A DNA stretch of 64,000 nt from Neorickettsia sennetsu str. Miyayama (GTDB lineage: Bacteria; Pseudomonadota; Alphaproteobacteria; Rickettsiales; Anaplasmataceae). Of the stretch, positions 57,537 to 64,000 are shown one piece after another (the stretch's first letter is position 1; every line of letters starts with the position of its first letter). The notes below the pieces were generated by a model. That model did not search any database. It was not told the DNA's origin and saw only the letters and a program-made list of their open reading frames with translations. The DNA lies in assembly GCF_000013165.1 (NCBI RefSeq), contig NC_007798.1, positions 558,001 through 622,000 of the forward strand, in the 5' to 3' direction. A program made the position numbers and the translations under genes.

Positions 57537-57646
57537 TTACCGCATACCTTGTATACATTGGATTATTAGGCTGGTGTAGCTGGAGAATCATACAGCGATA
57601 CATTGATTCTCAACGAAAGCTGCGTGATCTTGATCATCGACAGTAA
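57524..57646 (+). CDS. ccmD: heme exporter protein D (CcmD)
   Basis: 40 residues, too short for most gene callers. Starts at ATG 57524 inside the birA end (13-base overlap). Small membrane protein: YYVITAYLVYIGLLGWCSWRII as helix, then a basic tail QRYIDSQRKLRDLDHRQ. CcmD releases holo-CcmE from CcmABC in cytochrome c maturation. Family hallmarks are a Tyr-rich, hydrophobic start with a Trp near helix end and a charged amphipathic C-terminus. The ccmA gene is 3.9 kb downstream, so the ccm genes are scattered here. Confidence 0.8.
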   Translation: MYYVITAYLVYIGLLGWCSWRIIQRYIDSQRKLRDLDHRQ

Positions 57647-57712
57647 GAGATTGCTCTGTTAGATTACCCTATTCTCCACATTTTTTATTCGTAATGCACA
57701 CCAAAATCAGAT

Positions 57713-58483
57713 ATGACAGTTAAAAAGAAATTGCAAAAAGCATCAAGATTGATTCGCGAGACTCTAAAAGAGAATCTGTCTCTATTTCCAAGTGAAGATA
57801 AACTTTTTCAAGCAATCAGATATTCCCTCCTTGCAGAGAGCTCACATATTCGTGGATTTTTAGTGTTAGAACTTGGCACATTATTCAATATCCCATACGT
57901 GGACACTATAGAAGTTGCTGCTGCAATTGAAATGATCCACTCTTTTTCACTCATCCATGATGATCTCCCTGCCCTGGATAACTCAGATGAAAGAAGGAAT
58001 CAGCCTGCATGCCATATTGCTTTCCAAGAGAGCACCGCCATACTCGCAGGAGATGCCTTGCTAGTTTTAGCTTATCAGATGCTCAGTCGTTATGGCACAC
58101 CGCTTGTACAATGTACTTCCAAATATGTATTAGAAATGATCACAGGACAGGTTCATGACGTCATAGGCAGTTCTACACTCACCGCGGATGAAATCAATAA
58201 AATGAAATCTGGCTCACTTTTTGCATTGAGTTGTTCTAGCGTTGGTCACCTCGCGAATAGTGGACAAAGTGAGCTGACTGTATTAGAAGCATTTGGGTAC
58301 GAAATAGGCATAATTTTTCAAGCTGTGGATGACATAAAAGATGGAGACGCTAAAAATGACCCTCAAAGGAGTATCACTGTTTCTCTAAAAAAAATTAAGA
58401 GAATTATTGATACAACATTTCTGCTTGAAAAAAAGACACTTATAGACGAACTAATTACCTTAATTATCAACGGATCGCTCTAA
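57713..58483 (+). CDS. ispA: polyprenyl (farnesyl/geranyl) diphosphate synthase, short
   Basis: 256 residues, about 40 below the common IspA length. Class I trans-prenyl transferase. First Asp-rich motif HDDLPALDNSDERRNQPACH (~residues 82-101; the usual DDLPCMDxDxLRRG is kept in outline, but the second Asp pair is DNSD), GDALLVLAYQML, TGQVHDVIGSS (usual GQ..D) and the second Asp-rich motif FQAVDDIKDGD (~residues 201-211). It makes the isoprenoid chains for ubiquinone and undecaprenyl carriers. The altered first motif (DNSDERR) is the odd point; activity is likely but not certain. Follows ccmD by 66 bp. Confidence 0.85.
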   Translation: MTVKKKLQKASRLIRETLKENLSLFPSEDKLFQAIRYSLLAESSHIRGFLVLELGTLFNIPYVDTIEVAAAIEMIHSFSLIHDDLPALDNSDERRNQPACHIAFQESTAILAGDALLVLAYQMLSRYGTPLVQCTSKYVLEMITGQVHDVIGSSTLTADEINKMKSGSLFALSCSSVGHLANSGQSELTVLEAFGYEIGIIFQAVDDIKDGDAKNDPQRSITVSLKKIKRIIDTTFLLEKKTLIDELITLIINGSL

Positions 58484-58774
58484 GAATCCGCAAAGCAAAA
58501 GTGCTAACTCATAGAATCCGTTTTTAGGCTAAGTGAGTCATCAGAACATGATCTAACTGACCTAAAACCAAAAATACTTGATACCAATTGGACACAAACA
58601 CTCAACAGAAAACACCAACGCGACTACGACCAAAGTGAACCTCAAAACATATTTTCGAAGATAAGTGAGGCACTTCAGCTATATACATTAATTGCCCCTG
58701 CTACAACCCGGCCAGTATACCTTAGGAAGTTAGTATTGTTTGCAAAGCAAGATTGTAGTAAGATTCCAAGTGCT

Positions 58775-58847
<73 letters not shown>

Positions 58848-59008
58848 CGCCTTCTTCTGTTCCTACGGCACCAGCTTGATATTCTTTATTTCTATGAACA
58901 CACCGCCCTGTTGTGTCCCGCACGCTTTACTTCATCTACCGGTCACACTCTGAAGAAAAACACACCTTACAAACCAAGTTTATCCAGCAGCGATTCTGAG
59001 GAATTTAG

Positions 59009-59827
59009 CTAATGGCAGCATAAACACTTTCCCACACCAACCTCGCCTGCATGGTTCTGAATTCCAACACTATTCATACACATCATACCCTCGAAACAAC
59101 CGTGCTCACCGCCATGAATTATAGCTTCAGAGTATGAAAGTGGCAGCCTATCCTGAAATGCCTCTGCATATTGACTCTCTCCAAAATTTGGCGCCTTTGG
59201 AACGACCTCATTGCAAATGCCGTACTTGATCGCCCGCATTATTTGTCCTAATACTTTTGAGGGTACTGCATCTGCCCCCGCTACTCTATGCTCTATCGTG
59301 TCATAAGTAACCCGTACAGCATTACTTTTGTTCTCTTCAAAACCCCAATTTATAAACCTAGGTGTGAACTTATCGTAATATTGGAAGCGCCTATAGGACT
59401 CAATACTAGGAGCAAAACACAGCATAGAAGAACGCATTAAATGACAAAATCCACCAACAATAAAGCTTCTTAGCTTAGGTTCCAACCTGGTGATATTTTT
59501 TTGAGACCCTTTATCGTGCAAACTAACATGAACATGCAAGGCACTTCCAGGCTGGTCCAAGCGTAGTTTGGCCGAAAAATCTGCTACTCCACGTACAAGG
59601 CTCTTAAAGCTGTTTATCTCATTTAAAAGAAGAGATATGTTACCTGTCGGAAGTGTCGAGATTTCATACTGCCCATCCCCTCTTTCTTTAGAGACACCTT
59701 CGATCAAACTAAAGTGCTGCGAAACCAACTCCTTAAAAAACCCGATTTTTTCACTACTGTAGAATTCCAATTCGATCCCTAATTTTATTCCAAAGTTAAA
59801 CTGTTCATTCAGAGTTGCCAGAGTCAT
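59009..59827 (-). CDS. glutamine-synthetase-like protein, catalytic domain only
   Basis: About 272 residues from ATG 59827; a TTG seven codons earlier is possible. It resembles the GS catalytic fold: LGIELEFYSSEK (E-x-E, residues ~17-23), GDGQYEIS (E near 55), LHVHVSLHD (the GS active-site His motif) and SYRRFQYYDKFTPRFINWGFEENKSNAVRV with EHRVAGADAVPSKVLGQIMRAIKYGI (Arg positions retained). The N-terminal beta-grasp domain of standard GS (~100 residues) is absent. Such truncated homologues occur elsewhere in Anaplasmataceae. It may be a gamma-glutamyl ligase with another substrate or an inactive relative. Convergent with tRNA-Thr (161 bp). Confidence 0.75.
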   Translation of the reverse strand: MTLATLNEQFNFGIKLGIELEFYSSEKIGFFKELVSQHFSLIEGVSKERGDGQYEISTLPTGNISLLLNEINSFKSLVRGVADFSAKLRLDQPGSALHVHVSLHDKGSQKNITRLEPKLRSFIVGGFCHLMRSSMLCFAPSIESYRRFQYYDKFTPRFINWGFEENKSNAVRVTYDTIEHRVAGADAVPSKVLGQIMRAIKYGICNEVVPKAPNFGESQYAEAFQDRLPLSYSEAIIHGGEHGCFEGMMCMNSVGIQNHAGEVGVGKCLCCH

Positions 59828-59993
59828 ACTAGTTACATTTTCACGCAATTATCACCTATATCTTTCGAATCTGAAAGTTCATCTAGAACACAGTGAACTT
59901 GATTACCTTATCTTCAATTGATATAAGAGCAGGACGATTCTTTCTACTTTTCTAAATAGAAAAGAACATTCGCGTTCATATGGACATTGCACA

Positions 59994-60746
59994 ATGTATA
60001 ATCATATTAAAAATACAATTAAGATCTTCGGCGATTTTACGCTCTTCAGCCTAAGCACGTTCCTGAGCGGTAGGAAGATATATTTTTCGGAAATAATAAA
60101 ACAGCTATTCTTGATAGGATATTACTCGATGCCAATCGTTGCATTTTCTGCTGTGTTCATAGGAGCAATGTTGGCGTTCCATACCTATACTGGCCTTGAT
60201 CTTTTTCAATCACAAACGATGGTTGCGCAAATCTTAGCAAAATCGATCACTCGGGAAATAGGACCCGTTGTTGTTGGTATAGTAGTTGCAGGACGAGTTG
60301 CTTCAACAATAGCAGCAGAGATAGGAACAATGCGAGTGACAGAACAAGTGGACTTATTGAGGTCACTCTCGATCAATGTGCATGCGTACCTTGTACTTCC
60401 CAAGATCATCGCAGCGCTGATTTCTTTTCCTGTGTTAGAGATAGTCTCTACACTCTTTGGAATGCTGGGCGGTTACCTTATAGGAACATACAAATTTGCC
60501 TTTAGCAAAATGCTTTATGTATCAGATACACTTACCTTTCTTACATCCAAGGATCTTATTGCTGGAATGACAAAATCGTTCTTTTTTGGCTTTATTACAG
60601 CAAGTGTAAGCTGCTTTAATGCTTTGAGAGCCACACATGGCGCAAAAGGGGTTGGAATTGCCGTAACAAATTCGGTGGTGGCATCCTTTGTCTTAATACT
60701 GTTGTCAAACTATCTGATCACATTAGCGATATTCCATGAAAAATAA
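59994..60746 (+). CDS. mlaE: ABC transporter permease, MlaE family
   Basis: 250 residues with ~5-6 membrane helices and the MlaE core: IKQLFLIGYYSMPIVAFSAVFIGAMLAFHTYTGLDLF, GPVVVGIVVAGRVASTIAAEIGTMRVTEQVDLLRSLSINVHAYLVLPKIIAALISFPVL and AVTNSVVASFVLILLSNYLITL. MlaE with MlaF moves phospholipids between the inner membrane and the periplasm to keep outer-membrane asymmetry. No mlaD, B or C in the neighbourhood. It overlaps mlaF by 11 bases, so translation is coupled. Confidence 0.93.
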   Translation: MYNHIKNTIKIFGDFTLFSLSTFLSGRKIYFSEIIKQLFLIGYYSMPIVAFSAVFIGAMLAFHTYTGLDLFQSQTMVAQILAKSITREIGPVVVGIVVAGRVASTIAAEIGTMRVTEQVDLLRSLSINVHAYLVLPKIIAALISFPVLEIVSTLFGMLGGYLIGTYKFAFSKMLYVSDTLTFLTSKDLIAGMTKSFFFGFITASVSCFNALRATHGAKGVGIAVTNSVVASFVLILLSNYLITLAIFHEK

Positions 60747-61464
60747 GATCAGTGTTCGTGACCTTTCAGTATCTCTTTGCGGCAGAAGTGTCTTGAATGA
60801 CGTAAACCTCGATCTCTCTTTTGGTGAAACTTTATCCGTAATTGGTAAGTCTGGTGAAGGTAAGTCTGTTTTACTCAAATCAATTATCGGACTAATACCG
60901 AGAAATAGAGGTGTAGTCCGTGTCGACGGTGAGGAGATCAAAGAGAATGTGGAAGAAATTATGCACAAACATAATATAGCAATTTCTTTTCAGAACGACT
61001 GTCTTTTCGACAGCATGACGATCCTGGAGAACTTATGTTTCCCGCTGACCAAAAGGAATGGAATAAGCAAACAAGAAGCAATTGAATTATCCAAGCAAGT
61101 CCTTTGCAAGACTGAGCTACCGCTCAGGATTTTGACATCATATCCATCAGCACTATCTGGAGGAATGAAAAAGAAGATAGCCGTCGCAAGAACGATTATC
61201 ACACAACCAGAAATCATCTTCTTTGATGAGCCAACAACTGGACTCGATCCGGTAACTGCTAAAAAGATAACAGAGATGATCAGAGAATATACCACGCAAG
61301 AAAAGATCTCTAGTATAATCGTGACACACGACCTTAAGTGCAGCAGAAAAATTTCAGATAGAGTTGCTATGCTACACTTGGGGAAGATCATATGGCAAGG
61401 AAACACGGGTTCATTAGACGCCAGCGACAATCCACACATAAAAAACTTTTTGTCATATGCTTAG
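60736..61464 (+). CDS. mlaF: ABC transporter ATP-binding protein, MlaF family
   Basis: 242 residues. Walker A GKSGEGKS (residues 37-44), Q-loop in AISFQNDCLFDSMTILENLCFPL (~78-100), signature LSGGMKKKIAVART (~138-151), Walker B IIFFDEPTTGLDP (~157-169), H-loop VTHDLKCSRKISD. The QNDCLFDSM and GLDPV patterns match MlaF (Q..aLFdsmtV..N). Supplies the energy for MlaE. It shares 11 bases with mlaE and 8 with ccmA, so three coupled genes form this operon. Confidence 0.94.
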   Translation: MKNKISVRDLSVSLCGRSVLNDVNLDLSFGETLSVIGKSGEGKSVLLKSIIGLIPRNRGVVRVDGEEIKENVEEIMHKHNIAISFQNDCLFDSMTILENLCFPLTKRNGISKQEAIELSKQVLCKTELPLRILTSYPSALSGGMKKKIAVARTIITQPEIIFFDEPTTGLDPVTAKKITEMIREYTTQEKISSIIVTHDLKCSRKISDRVAMLHLGKIIWQGNTGSLDASDNPHIKNFLSYA

Positions 61465-62374
61465 AATAGATGGAAAAAATATCGGTTTTGCTAGGGAGGG
61501 AATACAGATTCTCTCAGATATAAACTTTTCCGTGAAAAGTGGCCAGATTTTGTGGATTAGAGGTGATAATGGAACGGGGAAAACAACACTTTTACGCATC
61601 ATTGCGGGGGTGCTCAAAACCTTTTCTGGAAGCATATCATTTTATTCACAGGGAGACGCAAGAGCCAATGAGCTAAAAGATATTTATGATAAAGAAGCAA
61701 AACAACACGATAAGACGCTCAATACAGACAGAATTGAAAAAAAGGAAAACCTAGCCAGAAACTACCCTGAGGTAGAAAACAAGTCAGTTAGACAATCAGA
61801 ATACGCGCACTGTTCTTATAAAGTTACCAACAATCAAAACCTGGATGACACGTACAACACACTAGAAACTACGAATGTGGTAAAGAACACTTTGTGCAAT
61901 AAAGACAAGCATGATGAGAAAAGAGAAACCAAGAAGTTTATAAGCACAGGTGTTGGAGAAAATTTTACTCAAAAAATTCAGCCTCATAGTGAGATCACTT
62001 ATATTGGAGAAAAACTAGCCTGTGATGAGGAGCGTACTGTACTAGAGAACCTATATTTTTGGGCGAAGCTCAGGGATTGTACCCATTTACTACAAGCTAC
62101 ATTAGAATTTTTCGACTTGACGAAAATATCGAACGTAGAAGTAAGAAAACTCTCTAGCGGCTGGAAGAAAAGAGTAAGTCTATCAAAATTGCTGCTCTTC
62201 AACTCAAAGATTTGGATACTTGATGAACCTTTTATCCATTTGGACAAGAAAAGTATAACACTATTCACAGAACTCTTCGATTTAAGACTAGCACGCAATG
62301 GAATTATTTTTCTCGTGCACCATAATGAATTGGATATCGATGATAAAAAAATAACCAGATTAGAGCTAAGCTGA
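61457..62374 (+). CDS. ccmA: heme exporter ATPase CcmA with a large internal insertion
   Basis: 305 residues; ordinary CcmA is ~205. The ATPase parts are present: Walker A GDNGTGKT (36-43), signature LSSGWKKRVSLSKLLLF (~232-248), Walker B IWILDEPFIHLDKKS (~252-266), H-loop LVHHNE (~287). SSGWKKRVSLSKL..FNSKIWILDEPF..LD matches CcmA (LSaGqqRRvaLArL.L..aplWiLDEPFtalD). Between the A-loop region and GEKLACDEERTVLENLYFWAKL, residues ~65-178 (about nt 61650-61990) are a hydrophilic Lys/Glu/Asn/Thr-rich insert (core KEAKQHDKTLNTDRIEKKEN) with one Cys pair spread out. CcmA with CcmB, C and D exports heme for cytochrome c. Coupled to mlaF. Confidence 0.85.
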   Translation: MLRIDGKNIGFAREGIQILSDINFSVKSGQILWIRGDNGTGKTTLLRIIAGVLKTFSGSISFYSQGDARANELKDIYDKEAKQHDKTLNTDRIEKKENLARNYPEVENKSVRQSEYAHCSYKVTNNQNLDDTYNTLETTNVVKNTLCNKDKHDEKRETKKFISTGVGENFTQKIQPHSEITYIGEKLACDEERTVLENLYFWAKLRDCTHLLQATLEFFDLTKISNVEVRKLSSGWKKRVSLSKLLLFNSKIWILDEPFIHLDKKSITLFTELFDLRLARNGIIFLVHHNELDIDDKKITRLELS

Positions 62375-62511
62375 TCCTCCAGTAAACAGGACTCAAAACG
62401 CGCCCTTCTAAAATTCACACAATTGACATGGCTGCGCTTTGTAATCTCTCAGAAATACGGTACACAATAGCATCATCAGAATCGCGCTTGCAAAACCAAA
62501 ACAGCAATACT

Positions 62512-62931
62512 TCACCAATCTAAGCGGAGTATTCTCTTTTCGTCTCCTACCATGGTGATTGTAATATGAAGAATTCCATATGCATTGAGGGAAAAATTCT
62601 TCATCACTTCAGGCCACTCTATTAGACAAAAGTAGTTTTCAAGAATCTCCTGTAACCCAAGTTCGTACAATTCTTCTGTACTCTTAACACGGTAGAGATC
62701 AAGGTGAGCTATATCACAAGCATCAGATCGATATATGTTTACGATACTGTAGGTCGGACTTTGCACGATTAAATCCATCTTTGCAAAAAGACATCTGATG
62801 ATTTCGGCAGAAAGGTGTGTCTTACCAGCACCAAGGTCTCCATATAACAAGATAGTTCGCTTGCCTTCTAACATGGAAACGATCATCTTGGCAACTTGGT
62901 TTATTTCATCAAGAGCATATTTTATTTCCAT
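62512..62931 (-). CDS. tsaE: tRNA threonylcarbamoyladenosine synthesis ATPase TsaE
   Basis: 139 residues, normal length. TsaE works with TsaB and TsaD to make t6A37 in ANN-decoding tRNAs, such as the tRNA-Thr of this window. Motifs: Walker A LLYGDLGAGKTHLSAEII (~29-46), VQSPTYSIVNIYRSD, HLDLYRVKSTEELYELGLQEI and IEWPEVMKNF. It is a single gene, convergent with ccmA (137 bp). Confidence 0.95.
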   Translation of the reverse strand: MEIKYALDEINQVAKMIVSMLEGKRTILLYGDLGAGKTHLSAEIIRCLFAKMDLIVQSPTYSIVNIYRSDACDIAHLDLYRVKSTEELYELGLQEILENYFCLIEWPEVMKNFSLNAYGILHITITMVGDEKRILRLDW

Positions 62932-63092
62932 CTTCTCGGTTTAAACTAACAAAAAATGATATCACCACACCAAAGATTGCCCAGCTTGCCATTTTAAAAT
63001 CACTCTCTGTAAAGTAAAATCACGAAGTTACTATACTCTGAACACTCACAAATTTGTCATTGCGAAAATAGCTCAATACCCAAATCTAGTAC

Positions 63093-63680
63093 ATGGTATA
63101 CAGAAAATCAGAAAATGGACTCATCGCAGGAGTAGATGAGGTAGGAAGAGGTTGCTTAGCTGGACCGGTCGTGGCATGTGCAGTTATTTTAACAGAAAAT
63201 CTAGCAATTCCAGGGGACTCAAAAGTCCTTTCACGCGCTGTTAGGCTCTCCTGGTATGAGGAAATTATTAGTAACTCTTATAATGCTATAGGAATGAGCA
63301 GTGTGAAAGAAATAGAAACAATGAACATTCTGAATGCAACCTTGCTGGCCATGGAAAGAGCACTTGAAAGACTTCCTGTAGTACCAACAACAGTACTCAT
63401 AGACGGTAGAGATATCATTAATAATGCAGCAAAATATAAAGAAGTAAAAAGTGTAGTCTCTGGTGATAAGATTTATGGAGAAATAAAGGCTGCCTCAATT
63501 GTTGCAAAGGTTACTCGGGATAGGTTGATGGAAGGATTAGACCTGACATATCCATATTACCGTTGGAAGTTTAACAAAGGTTATGGAACAAAGGAACACC
63601 TTGAAGCACTAGCAAAATACGGAGTTACAGATCACCATAGAAGGAAATTTGCTCCAGTAAAGAGGATGCTTCTTAGATAG
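63093..63680 (+). CDS. rnhB: ribonuclease HII
   Basis: 195 residues. RNase HII removes single ribonucleotides from DNA. Catalytic motif [22 protein letters not shown] (Asp 15, Glu 16), [23 protein letters not shown] (Asp) and [18 protein letters not shown] with the tail [37 protein letters not shown] are diagnostic. Start at ATG 63093. Followed after one base by a 41-residue frame of uncertain status. Confidence 0.96.
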
Positions 63681-63681
63681 A

Positions 63682-63807
63682 ATGAAAATAAAAAAGAGAA
63701 GAAGTGTGCTTCGTGATTTTGTTTTGAGACACTTACCAATCGTAAAAATTGAACAATTCCGCTGCTGCTGCGGCGAAGTTGATATTAATCGTAAGATCTT
63801 AATGTAG
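63682..63807 (+). CDS. possible small basic protein after rnhB
   Basis: A 41-residue frame (MKIKKRRSVLRDFVLRHL, then CCCGEVDINRKILM) starting 1 base after the rnhB stop. Basic, with three adjacent Cys (CRCCC-like FRCCCGEV). No ribosome site beyond the rnhB end is clear and I do not recognise it. May be an accidental frame. Confidence 0.25.
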   Translation: MKIKKRRSVLRDFVLRHLPIVKIEQFRCCCGEVDINRKILM

Positions 63808-63871
63808 ATTGGGCACTTTACAGAACGAAATAACCAGTAATACTTCGGTAACGTAGGCTAGCTTGTAAGAT

Positions 63872-64000
63872 ATGGAAAAGCTTCATGTTTTTGTAAAAAA
63901 AATTTTTGTACGTTTCTACAATGCGGTTGCGCCGTCGAAAATATCTTCTGTGAAAGTTGAGGGGAAGAAAAATTCCTTTTCCAAAGTTCTCCAGTTAATA
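63872..64000 (+). CDS. start of an unknown gene, cut by the right edge
   Basis: An open frame from ATG 63872 to the end of the window: 43 codons with no stop (MEKLHVFVKKIFVRFYNAVAPSK, then SSVKVEGKKNSFSKVLQLI). Basic and aromatic at the start. Too little for identification. The AT-rich 64-bp stretch before it could hold a promoter. Confidence 0.4.
   Translation, partial: MEKLHVFVKKIFVRFYNAVAPSKISSVKVEGKKNSFSKVLQLI

Overview
The window looks like chromosome of an obligate intracellular alphaproteobacterium of the Anaplasmataceae, most likely Neorickettsia (N. risticii or N. sennetsu type). The genome is AT-rich and single-copy. The gene set fits: CcmA/CcmD, a lone MlaE/MlaF pair, NuoM/NuoN apart from other nuo genes, a GltD-like fusion oxidoreductase, Skp next to FabZ with no lpx genes, and separate rpoB and rpoC. 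The genus is inferred from gene content and protein character; no database search was run.

Layout. 1-9.7 kb: ubiB (cut by the left edge), a secreted IalB-like protein, an HU-like protein, yebC, groES-groEL, holA, ppiD and cca. 9.9-14.4 kb: an unknown acidic coiled-coil protein, ribB and ftsK. 14.5-19.2 kb: the accessory region. It has an acidic repeat-bearing membrane protein, broken membrane-protein genes (one split at a run of seven Gs), a hydrophilic low-complexity protein, a GNAT acetyltransferase and another orphan protein. 19.6-32.4 kb: the 1243-residue oxidoreductase, fabZ-skp, fabG, rnhA, a BioC-like methyltransferase, greA, lpdA, an orphan membrane protein and typA. 32.7-36.1 kb: polA and coxC. 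36.1-53.7 kb (minus strand): one long translation/transcription block, recG, rpsL-rpsG-fusA-tuf-tRNA-Trp-secE-nusG-rplK-rplA-rplJ-rplL-rpoB-rpoC. 53.8-64 kb: nuoM-nuoN, birA-ccmD-ispA, tRNA-Thr, a glutamine-synthetase-like protein, mlaE-mlaF-ccmA, tsaE, rnhB and the start of an unknown gene.

Most genes are housekeeping. Together they cover protein folding (GroESL, PpiD, Skp), translation, transcription, type II fatty-acid synthesis (FabZ, FabG), respiration (NuoMN, CoxC, cytochrome c maturation through CcmA/D, Lpd) and cofactor supply (RibB, BirA, UbiB, IspA).

The most unusual part is 14.5-17.6 kb. It is a cluster of related-looking acidic proteins with membrane segments in different states of decay or switching. 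Its notable signals are a 150-bp internal repeat, a (G)7 frameshift, three phased 20-bp dyad repeats, and a hairpin that covers a Shine-Dalgarno sequence. Other oddities are a CcmA with an insertion of about 110 residues, an EF-Tu with a C-terminal tail, and degenerate repeats of about 75-100 bp downstream of several minus-strand genes.
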